DNA of 64,000 nt from Entrophospora sp. SA101 (lineage: Eukaryota > Glomeromycota > Glomeromycetes > Entrophosporales > Entrophosporaceae): contig CAUDNR010004052.1 of assembly GCA_958430865.1 (NCBI GenBank), positions 5,021 through 69,020 on the forward strand, in the 5' to 3' direction. Positions within the stretch are counted from its first letter, which is position 1; each line of letters begins with the position of its first letter. Under the pieces are notes generated by a model. That model did no database searches, was not told the DNA's origin, and saw nothing but the letters and a program-made list of their open reading frames with translations. Both the position numbers and the translations under genes were made by a program. Below, one piece after another: positions 11,468 to 23,249 of this stretch.

Positions 11468-12650
11468 TGAATTTTATTATTTTTTTTTTTAGTATTTATT
11501 AAATTTACTAAATACTTTATTTATTAGGCTTGTTCTGGGATTTGGAACCATCAAAAACGTTATCAACTGGACCTCTTCCTGGTACTAAAAAATCAAAAAA
11601 AAGAATAACCATTTTATTGACTATGAATGCAACAGGGACCGTTAAACTTCCACCTTTATTTATCCATAAGTATCAAACACCAAGAGACATGCTTGGTGTT
11701 GACAAGTCAAAGCTTCCAGTTGATTACTATTGGAATGCAAAAGCCTGGATGCAAGTCTCCATCTGGAATCAATATTTAAAAAAATTGAATCAGAAAATGG
11801 TTAAAGAAAACAAAAACATCTTACTATTGTTTGATAATGCACCAGTCCACATTCTTGATGAAAGTACTCTTTTAACGAATATTACACTTCATCATCTCCC
11901 TCCTAATACAACTACTCATCTACAACCTGCTGATGCGGGAATTATAAATTCTTTTAAAGTAAATATGATTTAAAAAAAAATTTTTTTTATTAGTTCAAAT
12001 ATTCACTTTATCATTTCTTCAGGTCCATTATAGAAAATTGCTTGTTATGAACAGGATTGATGCTTATGACTTACATCAAAGCCTTAATACTCCCATTGAA
12101 CAACTTAAAATTTCTGATGCAATTACACTCTGTGCTAAAGCTTGGAAAAATGTGACACCCGAGACTATTAGAAACTGTTGGCTGAAGTCAGGAATAATAC
12201 CTAATTTAGATGATGCCATGGAAATAGAAACCATTCAAGAATATGATGAGCTTCAAAATCTAATTAATCGATTAGGGAGTGTTGAAGCCTCTGATAAATT
12301 GAGCGCAGAGAATTTTATTAGAATTGAAGAAGAAATTCAAGAGTTTGGTGTTGAAAATACCGATGAAGAAATTATTAGTTATGTAAAACCAACTGCTGAA
12401 TCTGAACCAGAAGATGAATTAGTAGCTGTTGAACAAAAAATTACTACAGAAGATGCATTAAAATCTTTAGACACCATCCTTTCTTATATTCAAAATCCAC
12501 CTGAAAACCTTACTTTTGAATTAAAACACATTAAATCGATAAAATCAGTTAAAAGTCATATATCCAAATATTCTCTTGCTTCTAAAAAACAAAGCAAATT
12601 GGATCGTTGGTTTACTACTAAAAATTAATGAATTTTATTATTTTTTTTTT
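10329..12650 (+). repeat. Tandem duplication, two 1161-bp units
   Basis: Unit 1 spans 10329-11489 and unit 2 11490-12650, both beginning AGTATTTATTAAATTT. Near identity over 1161 bp means the duplication is recent or an assembly artefact. Confidence 0.88.
11528..12628 (+). pseudogene. Tandem duplicate of Tigger transposase exons 2 and 3
   Basis: Exons 11528-11958 and 12023-12628 repeat the catalytic and C-terminal exons of the upstream transposase without a copy of exon 1. The coding sequence is identical; the one difference seen is in the intron (AATATAATT versus AATATGATT). Alone it lacks the DNA-binding domains. It could still be reached by alternative splicing from exon 1. Confidence 0.85.
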
Positions 12651-12789
12651 GTGTATCAATATTAATATATGTATTTGTATATAATATCAAAAAAATAAAA
12701 ATTTGCCGATCTTTTTATATAATGAATCACACTATATAGTGAAGTTTTTTGCCAAAACAAACTCTTCCTTATATCGAGCGCCAACTGTA

Positions 12790-13314
12790 TTAATATGCCA
12801 AGTTTAATTGACACGCTAAAAAAATATGTTATTCGTCATCACTTATATCAAAATGCCTATTCGTCGCCCGAAGTTTTGTATTTTTTTTCTGTGAAACATT
12901 TGATTTTTGTGTAACGGAGAGCGGCCGAACGGAGCGGAACGGAACCACCCCCATCCCTACCCACCCAAATTTAATTAATATTAATAAATTTCAAATTGAC
13001 GCAAATTTGTTTTTCACGCACAACACGCTTAAATATATACAACAAAAAATTTAGTAACTGGTTCTCAAATAATTAAGAATGTAATAAAGTTGAAAAGAGA
13101 AATTCCTTATAGAAGTACTCAAGAAACAAGACAATATCGAATTGATGAATCTACGAGTCAGATATTATTATCATCATTGTTTTTATTTAATTTTAAATAA
13201 AAATTTTTATATACCAATAACGATTTTCAATTAATCACGTGTGAATATTATTGTTTATTTGACACGTCTTAAAAAATCTCGTTCAAAACAATTTCCTTTA
13301 GCTGTTAAAAAAAT
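12790..13314. other. Intergenic region upstream of the NELF-A-like gene
   Basis: No gene is seen. A short GC-rich patch with repeated CGGAACGGA-type words and C-runs lies at 12915-12965, unlike its AT-rich surroundings. It could be promoter-proximal sequence of the following gene, which is only a guess. Confidence 0.4.
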
Positions 13315-14321
13315 ATGGCAAATGATCAAAAGTTGGAAAATTTGGCTAAAGCATTGCTTTCAAAATCTGCAGAAAATCCTTGGTTGATTCCTTCGATAGT
13401 AAATCCTGCTCTTCAAAAAGAAGTTATACTTTACATGCTAAAAAACTGGAGTTTGCATAATTCTAAAGAAAAATTGGCAATATTCTTTCTAATTTTATGT
13501 GTAAAAAAAAGTACCGTGACAGCATTACAGGAATTGCTATCAGAAGTAAATCATTAAAGATATAAATATTTATAATTTTAAATTATTTAGTAAAAAAAAA
13601 TTAATTTTCTATAAAGATACTTTTGGCAGGTGCTTCTGATTTGGACGATTGTTGGGTTTGTGTTTTCTCAAAGATGATGATTAATTATCCTAAAACTGGT
13701 GAACTTGATTTGACTGTTGAGAATTATCTTCCTAGAGAAATACAACAACAATTTAATGAATTGATTAATAAAAGTAGACATTGTTAACTCTTAAATATAT
13801 TGATTAATTCGTCTACTTATTTATATTTATATAAATATATTTATACATACAGTAATGAAAAGTGAAATAAGGCTTCATCCTATGGAATTTGCGTTCATTG
13901 ATAAAGATATTTGTAATTTGTTATCAAAAACATCAGAATCAGAAGCATCATTCAGCACATCATCATCACTATATTTTCAATTAAAGCCAAAATGCGAGAT
14001 TTCAAGGGAACTGCGATTAAATACATTAAAAAATTTGGATGTTCCTAGATCGCAAAATATACTTCAAAATACAGGAACCAACCTAATAAATTCTTTCAGA
14101 GGTTATTAATATATTATATGCATACATTTACATACGTTCGTATATATTAATTCACAATTTCTCTGATGTAAAATTAATCAGGTGCAGAGATCAAAATAAT
14201 TCCAGGAAAGAGCTATATTAAAGATACGAAAATTCGAATGTTGGATCAAGATGTTGGAATTTCTATTATCAGAAATCAAAAAGAAAAAAAACTTTTTGTT
14301 AGTAAGGGTAAGAAAATATAG
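13315..14321 (+). CDS. NELF-A-like protein (258 aa, 4 exons)
   Basis: Exons 13315-13545, 13617-13773, 13853-14101 and 14182-14321 join in frame to 259 codons. The first two exons resemble the N-terminal (HDAg-like) domain of metazoan negative elongation factor A: NPWLIPSIVNPALQKEVI, a helical segment, then DLDDCWVCVFSKMM and YPKTGELDL, which parallels the SDPWVLMVADILKSFPETGSL region. Exon 3 carries FQLKPKCEISRELRLNTLKN, parallel to the FQLKRKPKSATLRAELLQKS region; exon 4 has KIRMLDQDVGIS near the end. NELF acts with DSIF to hold RNA polymerase II near promoters. The protein is about half the length of the human one, and its RNA-binding partner subunits are not in this window. The family call rests on pattern memory and needs a profile search. 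Confidence 0.6.
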
Positions 14322-14777
14322 TCAGTCAGAAATCGACTGAATTTGGGGTTTCTACATAATATAACATATTATGCAATTTCCATTATATTATTTCCAAAAA
14401 AGTTTGATTTCGTAATAAAAAAACAACATTTTTCCTTCAATCAATTTAAAAATCCTCCTCCCCAAAAACACTTATGGAAAAACTCGAATCACTAGAATCG
14501 TAATAGTGAGATTATCTGCCAATTAACTGGTTAGCTATACAACCAATTATAGTTAACTTTCAATAAATGCACGAAGTCATATGATCATAATTTGGGCTAT
14601 GTCAAAATATATAAAATATAAAAAATATTTTTATTATTATTATTATTTTCAAAAATGGAAATTCTTAAAATTTTGCTTATAGCCGCAGCACTTATGATAA
14701 TCATTTTTTTGAGAGTATATATCCTCCTTCTTCTCCAGAAAAATACAATCGACAAATTTTAGTTTTAACATTTCAAA
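14322..14777. other. Intergenic region between NELF-A-like and helicase genes
   Basis: AT-rich DNA with an ATT microsatellite near 14628-14645. No gene seen. It probably contains the helicase promoter. Confidence 0.5.
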
Positions 14778-17700
14778 ATGGCTGAACTTGATTCTGATTG
14801 GTATTTTGGTTCGAGAATATCTAACGAATCTAAAAGTGAATTTTCTGAATCTCGTGATGACGACACTGGAAATAGTGTGGTTACTGACAATACAAATGAT
14901 ACATCCATCAAATATACAAATTTAAATTGCGAAAATTCCGTGCTTCAGCCACTTATTATTGATCTAGATTCAAGCTCTGACGAAGAAAGTGATTCCTCGT
15001 TTGAAGAAGTTATCAGTCTAAATCTAAATAAAATAAAACAAGAACAAGCAAGACTCGCCTTGTTGGAGAAGGAGTCACAAATGGACATGAATGAAGTAAT
15101 AATGATAAACGACTCTTCAAATAATTCACAATCCTCAATATCATCATCATCATCATCACCTGACTCGGAATACCATGATAATAATAGTAATAATGCTGCA
15201 TATCAAATCCCTGAATTTCCACCATGTCCACTTGGATCAAATAAAAAACCAGCTGTACATATATTGAAGGCTTCAAAGTTCAAACAATCAACAAAATTAT
15301 TCGCACCACCTACATCAAATGTCGATGATGGATCTGCTTGGATACCTGAACCAAACCAATCACAACTTCCAATTGAATCTCGTAAAGAAGATATCATCAA
15401 AATTATTCGTGACAACAGAGTAATTGTTTTAAGTGGTAGTACTGGCTGTGGAAAGGTAATTCATCATTAAAAAAAAAATATATATATATATGAAAACATC
15501 AATTTATGAAAACGAAATATTAATTATAATTTTTATAATTAGTCCACTCAAGTACCACAATATATATTGGACGACTGTTTACAAAGAGGTGTTCCTGTTA
15601 ATATAATTTGTACACAACCGGTAACTTTACATACGAGTTGTCATTTTTTTTATTTTATTTTTTAAAATTTATTATTAATATAATTTTTTCTTCCTTGGAC
15701 CTCATACAATCTAATGCTAGCGTCGTATTGCTGCAACTTCTTTAGCGCATCGTGTTGCATTGGAAAGAAATACTAAGCTTCACGGCCAAGTAGGATATCA
15801 TGTCAGTGGTAAATGTGGTCACTCAGCTATAACAAGGTTACGTTATGTTACTACAGGAATTTTATTGGAGATGTTGAAGGCAGACAGGTATTTGGCCTCA
15901 TTTACTCATGTCATTATGGATGAAGTAAGTTTATAAGAATAAAATTATGTTTATTCAGCAAAATGCAAAATTAATGATTGACAAAAAAAAATTTTTCCTT
16001 ACCAGATTCATGAACGCAATGTAGATGATGATATGATGATGGCTCATCTTTGTGTTATATTAAGAGTAAATCCTAATTTGAAATTAATAATAATGTCGGT
16101 AAGTTACCTTCTCAACAATTAACAAAGTATACACACAAAAACTTATTCAATTTATTTTCTCACAACTTATTTTGTTCTTGTTTACAGGCTACAATGAATG
16201 TTAAAAAATTTGCTAATTATTTTCATGAATTTGAAGCTGAAAAGGATGGTTTTTTCAATAAAATACCATGGATAGATATTCCTAAAAAAGCTTTTCCTGT
16301 TGATGTGTTTTATCTAGAGGATGTGTGTCAAGCATTAGATATTTCTTTTTCGAATAGAGATGTAATAATGAATAACCCAAAAAAACCTTCTATGATGCAA
16401 GAACGTCGTGATCTTTTTATCAATTGGATATTTCGATGTCATATACAAACTCCTTCTGATAAGGCCTTTTTGGTTTTTTTCCCTGGTATTGCTATAATTG
16501 CTGAAGTAGTAAGTTTTATTATTTGTTTATAATGTGTTTATAATAATATAAATCAATTATATTCAAATAAATTTTTTTTTGGTAAAGGAAGATCAATTGA
16601 TGTACCTTGATGAAAATTATAGGTAAAATAAAAATATATATATTAGCATACTTTTAGGTTCATCCACTTTTTACATTGTATAGACACATTTTATAAAATT
16701 TAGGTCCGAGTTTCCTTATACTGATGGAAAGCCTACTCCTGCAATCTCATTGATTAAACTACACTCAACTGTTACTATTGATGAACAATGTTTAATTATG
16801 CAGAGACCAAGACCATGTCATAGAAAAGTAATGTACTAAAATTTTTTTCAATGATTTTCTGATCTCATTTTCTTATGCCATTTAATAAATTTTATTTCCT
16901 TACTATTTATTTATTTAACAATTTGATATTTAATGATTTAATAATTTAGATAATATTGGCAACAAATATTGCCGAGAGCTCTATTACTGTTCCCGATGTC
17001 TCCATAATATTTGATTCTTGTTTGCGTAAAGATTTACTTTATGATAAAGAAACTAGATGTTACAGTTTAAATGAACAATGGATAAGTAAAGATTGCGCCG
17101 AGCAAAGAAGAGGAAGAGCTGGAAGAGTTGGTCCTGGTGTGGTAATGTATATATAAAAAGAAAAAATTATATTGAATTTCACTTCAGTATTTGTAATATT
17201 CTTTTTTTTTGTATTTTACATTCAAATTAGATTTATCGATTTGTACCTAAAAATTTCTTTAAAAATCTTTCTGATGAAAGAACACCCGAGATTCATAGAA
17301 CACCACTTAATTCTTTACTTTTACGGTGCATATATGGGAACCTCGGTGATCCTCGTGAATTATTATCTCATTGCATTGATCCTCCAGATGATACAGCTGT
17401 TGAATATGCATTAGAAGATTTGGAAACAACTGGTGCTGTTACTAAATCAAAAGAAAATATTAAAGAATCTGATGATTGGGTTCAAGGTAGTCTTGTTACA
17501 TATGAATATGAGGTCACTCGTCTTGGTACAATTTTGGCACAAGTTCCTTTGGATATTCATTCTGGCCTATTAGTAGTTTATGGTGCAATTTTTGGTGCTT
17601 TATACGATTGTATGATTATTGCTGGTAAATTATCGATTCTCAGTTTATATTAATATATATGTATATATATATATTTATTAAAATTATTATAATTATTATA

Positions 17701-19617
17701 GCAATATTGCAAAACAAAGGAGTCATTGTTCAACCTCCAAATCAAGAAATAGCTATCAGTGCAGCATTAAAAAGATTTCACTTGGATTTACCCGACTGTC
17801 AGCCATTACATGGTGGCTCTGATTTAATAGCACAATTACGTGGATATCTTTTATGGGAAGAAACTATACAAAACAATGATGATTTTGATCAGAGCAAGGA
17901 ACCAACATGGTGTCAACAACAGTTTGTTAGCCTTTATTGGATAAGAGAAATACAAGATCTTGTCATCACTCTTCGAGAATCTTTATCTCATCAGGGTATA
18001 TGTTCGGCTGCTACAAAAGAAGAAAGAGACAAAATACGTAGAAATCGTGTGTTTAATCCTAATTTAATTGAAAATATACATGAAAGTAAAGGTGACGAAT
18101 TGGGAAATGATCTTAAAGATGAAGAGGAGAGATCAGAGACAAGTCAAGGAACTGAATCATCAAGTGACATCAAACGAGCAATTCTATTTCTTGATATGGC
18201 AGCAGCATCTGAAGAAACTTCAAGTCTAAAAAAAAAAGATCCAAGTTCAGAATTGCCAGAACTTAATTTACATAACAATCATTCAAATTCTTATAGAAAG
18301 GTTCATGAAGCACCTAGTATTATGCAAAAAAATACAAATCCTTGGATGAATACGTTTGATCGTGCATATGAAATAACATCAAATCAAGTCGAATTGAAAA
18401 GAGAACCTAACATTCTATTAATCAATCTTTTGCTAGTGGCAGCTTTTCACCATAATATGTTGCGAATTGTACCAAATATTGACAATCGTGTATTCAAAAA
18501 TTGTCCAGAAATTTTCAATCAAGAACGTACAATTGAATTTTTGGCTACAATTCTTCCCCCAAAATCAATTATTATAGATGCACTTGAAAGAGATATTGGA
18601 ATGGTGCAAAAAATCTTACATCCTGATAATGAACAGTTTTGCTCTGATGCAGAGTTTGAATCTTGTTATATCGAATTTGCAAAACCTTGTAAACCTTTAT
18701 GGACACATTCAACCATCAGAAATGTCCCAGCACTACCAGATGCTGTTTTTTTGGCACATAAATTTAGAAACGTAAAAAATTGCATCTGGACTGCAGACAA
18801 CTCTATGGTATCTAATCCAACGTCCAATACAACATCATTTGACACAACATCATTAGATACAACATCACCTAATCCAAAATCACATAATTTAATGTCATCT
18901 AATTTAACATCATCTAATTTAACATCATCTAATCTAACATCATCTAATTCAACACCACCTAATCCAACTTCTAATTCAACATCACCCAATACTTCCATTA
19001 GTAATAATTTTGAGGATACAAAGAAGTTGAGATTTTATGCAGTTAATGGAAGCCCAGAAACTTCAGTAGCACTTTCACCAATATTTCATAAGCAAACATC
19101 CAGAGCATTTGCTTCAAAAACTTCATTATTTTTTCCATTAATAGTTGCACCTTCAGAATATAAATATTATACGGTTTGTGCAGGAAAATTACTCGCTGTA
19201 GATCATGGAAAATCACATGTTGGTGAGCATATTACATGTCTTATAGCACCATTGGATTCTGAAAAAAATGTAGGGGATATTATTCTTGCGTTATTTGCTA
19301 ACAAATTAATCAATGATGATATATTGTGTGGGTGGCATGTAAATGTAAATTTGACACGATATCCCATATTTGATCAAAAACCATTGGATTTAGATTCAAA
19401 GTTAATTGATTCATTTAGATATTTTTTGAAACAAGCTTTGATCGAAGAAAAGCCAATTATAAATGAATCATTACTAAAAACTATTCCTGGTGATGGTTTT
19501 TCATCGTTATCATATCCAAATAATTGTAAGGACTTGACTAATACTTGGCGAGCGTGTGATATTACACCAGATCAGGCAGGAAAAGAGCTCATAAGAACAG
19601 TTTTATTACTTATGTAA
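14778..19617 (+). CDS. DEAH-box RNA helicase, TDRD9/Spindle-E-like (1344 aa, 10 exons)
   Basis: Exons: 14778-15455, 15543-15620, 15721-15924, 16006-16098, 16188-16508, 16588-16622, 16704-16827, 16950-17141, 17231-17624, 17702-19617; total 1345 codons, no internal stop. The first 200 residues are acidic, serine-rich and probably disordered. Motif I is GSTGCGKST (crossing exons 1-2, K226), Ia TQPRRIAA, II DEIHE (319-323), III SAT (351-353), V TNIAESS (about 516) and VI QRRGRAGR (from 563). An HA2-type region follows, then a long C-terminal part with a Thr/Ser/Asn repeat tract near 18815-18990. Motif context (IMDEIHERNVDD, IIMSATM, ATNIAESSITVPDV) and length resemble TDRD9/Spindle-E, piRNA-pathway helicases in animals; other DEAH RNA helicases are the alternative. 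A Tudor domain could not be confirmed. Confidence 0.75.
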
Positions 19618-20644
19618 AAATATATATATTTTTGGTATATTTTAGACATTTTATTAGATTTTCGTATATATATAGATTCATTTAATTATTATTATTTTTT
19701 TCAAACTTAATATTATTATTTAAAAATTTATTTATATAATTGGGAAATGTTTTAAAAAATATCCCAAGAAGCATGAATTATCATATTTATAAATAAAGTT
19801 GAAATTATTTTAAAATTTACATGTAAGCCAACCTAATTCAAAAACTGTTAAATTTCATATCCATCTAATAACTCTTTTACAGGTTTTCATATAACTTATA
19901 AAACTTAAAATAATGATAATAACAATATAAATGTCATCGTGATTCATAAAATATTATATGATTTATTTGATTACCATTAATTTTGAAATAATCCAATTTA
20001 ATCATCTGGGGACCTTTTATTCAAATTCCAACATGCTGGATTATAAATACCGACCAACTCTTGCATGTTTCCCTAGATTTCATAATGATTACAGTTTATT
20101 ATCACAACATTTATATTCGAAAATTGATCGTAAATGAATTATATGAATTATTTTTAGTGATCTACCCATTTTGAAATTAAAATATAATTCCTTTTTATTG
20201 TTCTTCAAGTTAGCAGTGATTTTAGTTGCCATTCGTCTAAAATTGCTCGAGGAAAATTTTGTTAAACCTTATTAGTGGATAATAAAGTTTCAATCATCTT
20301 TGTTCCACTTTGAAATTTTTCAAAGTTGTCCCACCCGTTCATTCATTCCTCCATCCATTGGATAATAATTTAAAAACATCAATTATAGATATAAGCGTAG
20401 GTTTTTTTTAAAAAGAAAAAATATCTTGAATAAATGATTTTGTGATAATATTTTCGTTTTCTCAATTGATAATTTCGTTAGTGTAATTCATCATATTCTT
20501 CATGTAATTTATATTTTAAATAAATTTATAATGTAATTATTGATATAAATAGTTTTAGTGAATCAAAAATTTAATGATATGTATGTAGCATTAGATATAA
20601 ATAATTTAAATATATATATATATAAATATAAAAGACATATATTA
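19618..20644. other. Intergenic region between helicase and BTB-TLDc genes
   Basis: AT-rich, no gene seen. A TATATA tract lies at 20606-20624. Differences between the arms begin in this stretch (near 20232, 20466, 20490 and 20520). Confidence 0.5.
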
Positions 20645-20815
20645 AAAGAACTTCATCCCAGGTCTTTTTAATTTATTTGATAATGCTGCTTTGAAATTAA
20701 AATACAAAAAGTTCTGCTTTCAGAATAGCAGAATGAGCCTTAAAATTTATAATATTATCATCAGTATGTCTTGGTGGTAAAACATCTTTGTTAGAATTAA
20801 TAATAATAAGGTTAA
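20645..20815 (-). pseudogene. BTB-domain relic, antisense, upstream of the intact BTB gene
   Basis: Read on the minus strand this gives NSNKDVLPPRHTDDNII, FKAHSAILKAELFVF and, after stops and frameshifts, a WDEVLLIYV-like end. These pieces line up with DSNKDALLLKHM, FKAHSNILKVRSTYF and FEVLLTYVYNG of the neighbouring BTB-TLDc protein. It is a shrunken, broken copy arranged head to head with the intact gene. Confidence 0.6.
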
Positions 20816-20884
20816 CGAAATTTTCAGATTTTTTTAAAAAAAGAAATAATTTTTGATTGACATATCACAAAAATTTGCTTCAAA

Positions 20885-22489
20885 ATGTCTAATAATCTTA
20901 CATCTTTAGAAAACATCAAAATTTTATTCAAAAAACTTATTGATTCTAACAAAGATGCTCTACTATTAAAACATATGAATAAGCTTTTCAATGATTTAAC
21001 TGACTTGTTAAATGAATCAGATTCTTATGATATAGAAATTAAAGTTGGAGAAGGTGATGATGCCAAGACTTTTAAAGCTCATTCCAATATTTTAAAAGTA
21101 AGATCCACTTATTTCAAAGCAGCTTTATCAAATAATTGGGCAAAAAGATCTGATGACGGAACTATTTTATTTGAAAAAGATAATATTTCTCCAAAAATAT
21201 TTGAAGTTCTTTTAACGTAAGTATTATCATTAATTAAATAATTAATTATAATGCGTTTTTTTATTTGATACAACATTAAACGTTATATTTTTTTTTTTCA
21301 AAGATATGTTTACAATGGGGTTATTGATATTGATAATCTGGATCCAGACGAAATTCTTGAACTTCTTGAAGCATGTGATGAATTAAACTTTAATGAATTA
21401 GTTGAAGATATACAAAATCATTTAATTATTGAAAAAAAAGAATGGGTTCAACAGAATTTAATTAATCTTTATAAATTAAAATATAAATCATTCAGTTTAC
21501 TTCAAAGTCATTACAATGAATTAATTGATAAAAAACCAGAATTATTTTTTAAATCAGACAATTTCAAAGATATTGAAAAACCAATCCTCATGTCTATATT
21601 AAAAAGAGATAGCTCAGGATTAGAGGAAATTGATATTTGGGGTTATGTCATTAAATGGGGAATAGAACAAGATGAAAAATTGAAAAAAGATATTTCAAAA
21701 TGGAATGAAGAAGATTTTGATAAATTGAAAAATATACTAGATGATCTTATTCCATTAATAAGATTCACTCAAATCACTTCTACAAATTTTTATAAAAAAA
21801 TCAAACCTTTCAAAGAGGCATTTAATCAAGATTTATATGAAGAAATTCTTGAATATTATCTTAATGTTGAATGGCAACCAAGATTGTTAGCTCAAAAAGG
21901 CCCTAGGATGGGAAGGAGAGAATTACTAAGTTTGGAAATAAAATCTTTGATTTCCAGTTGGATTAATGAAAAAAAAGGCTTTTATAATTCAAATGATTTA
22001 CCATATAAATTTAATTTGATTTTCAGTGGGTTCCAAGATGGATTTTCAGGGTCAGTTTTTGCGAAGAAATGCCACAACATTGAACAAACAGTTGTCATCA
22101 TGAAAATTAAAGAAACAGAAGAATTAATTGGAGGGTATAATCCAGTCTGTTGGAATTTGGGGGAAAATTCCTCAAGTAGTTATATTAAAACAGACAAAAG
22201 TTTTATTTTCAAAATTGATCAAAATCAAATTAATAATTCATTATTAAGCAGAGTCAAAGAACCTGAATGTGCAATGTATTATAATTCAGGAATGATTGAT
22301 ACAACTACTGATGGTATAAAATTTCATGAAAGATTAATAGATTTTAATGATTTAGACATCCGCAACAGTATTAGTAATGGACCTTATTGTCATTATGAGC
22401 ATAGCAATTATGAAAAGAATTTGAATCTTAAAAATAAAAATAAATTAGTACATTTGCTAGAAAACTATGAAGTATATAGATTAGAATAA
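20885..22489 (+). CDS. BTB/POZ and TLDc domain protein (505 aa, 2 exons)
   Basis: Exons 20885-21216 and 21304-22489 join in frame to 506 codons. A BTB/POZ domain occupies about residues 40-130 (YDIEIKVGEGDDAKTFKAHS, then ILKVRSTYFKAALS and FEVLLTYVYNGVIDID). A BACK-like helical linker follows (SLLQSHYNELI, EIDIWGYVIKWGI). A TLDc domain fills about residues 320-500 (SSWINEKKGFYN, FNLIFSGFQDGFSG, IGGYNPVCWN, FIFKID). BTB domains often dimerise and can recruit Cullin-3 ligases; TLDc domains are linked to oxidative stress responses and V-ATPase binding. Proteins of this architecture form large families in mycorrhizal fungi. The substrate is unknown. Decayed paralogue pieces lie on both sides. Confidence 0.85.
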
Positions 22490-22577
22490 ATGATATTTTA
22501 TTTTAATTATTACAACTTCACATGTGATTTTATAATGTAGTGTTATATATAAGGATGAAATAAAATTTAATTTTCAG

Positions 22578-22676
22578 AAATATCTAACAATAATACTCTA
22601 CCATTAAAATATATTAATATGCTACTTGTAAATGACTCAATAGAATTGTTGGGTGAATCAGATTTTTTACAAAGTT
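22578..22676 (+). pseudogene. N-terminal relic of a second BTB-TLDc paralogue
   Basis: The frame reads SNNTLPLKYINMLLVNDSIE and LLGESDFLQ before a stop. It parallels the N-terminus of the upstream intact protein (KDALLLKHMNKLFNDLTDLL, then NESDSYD). Nothing of the rest of the gene remains. Confidence 0.55.
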
Positions 22677-23249
22677 AGATAAGATCATTAAAATTTTTAA
22701 AGTCATTCTTTGTATCTTACCAAATAATTAGGTACTGTATAGTCTCGTAAGGTAGCACTCCCTACTAAAAATGGTTGACGAAATTATACATGATGAAATT
22801 CAATATTTATCATATTTATCATTATCGCCAAGGATCTTTTGACGAAATCAATTTAGCCAATCAAATCAGATACTTTGATACTTGCTGATCACCAAATAAT
22901 AAATTTAGTGACATGCAGACAATTGATTTCTATATATAGTGTAAACATTTCAGCCAATATATTAACAACACAACATGCATTAACAAAGGATAAGGAGCTT
23001 ACATGTATATCTTATTGTGTGTGTAACTGGCCAGTAGAGTGATAATCGACCTCAAAAAAATTTGTTTTCTCTGCCAAAAAAACTATTTTACTATTCAATA
23101 GTTTGTCAAACCAACGCCACTACCTCAAAACCAATGGATTATTTCTAGCATAAGGTATTCATAATGTTATGATCATGCCATACTATATATATATTGATTT
23201 GTTTATCTTGAACCTATTATTTAACTATTACCATCTTTAATTATTTTTC
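22677..23249. other. Intergenic region with no recognised gene
   Basis: AT-rich DNA between the BTB relic and the recombinase relic. No gene, repeat or RNA recognised. Confidence 0.4.

Larger units (their letters stand above)
9030..12787 (+). mobile_element. pogo/Tigger-type (Tc1/mariner superfamily) DNA transposon
   Basis: The inverted termini read CAGT(C/T)GGCGCTCGATATA, matching at 17 of 18 positions (9030-9047 and 12770-12787). Both sides are flanked by TA (9028-9029 and 12788-12789), the target duplication of Tc1/mariner elements. Subterminal repeats of the type TATAGTGAA occur near both ends. Inside is a three-exon CENP-B/Tigger transposase gene whose last two exons are present twice in tandem. 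Confidence 0.9.

Noticed and set aside
18840..18990. Possible minisatellite or CRISPR-like array in the helicase gene
   Set aside because: The repeated AACATCATCTAATT-type units are contiguous, in frame and encode a low-complexity protein tract, without spacers.
18666..18998. Minus-strand frame with repeated LDDVKLDDVKLDD
   Set aside because: It is the reverse reading of the Thr/Ser/Asn repeat in the helicase last exon; the plus frame is continuous over 652 codons.
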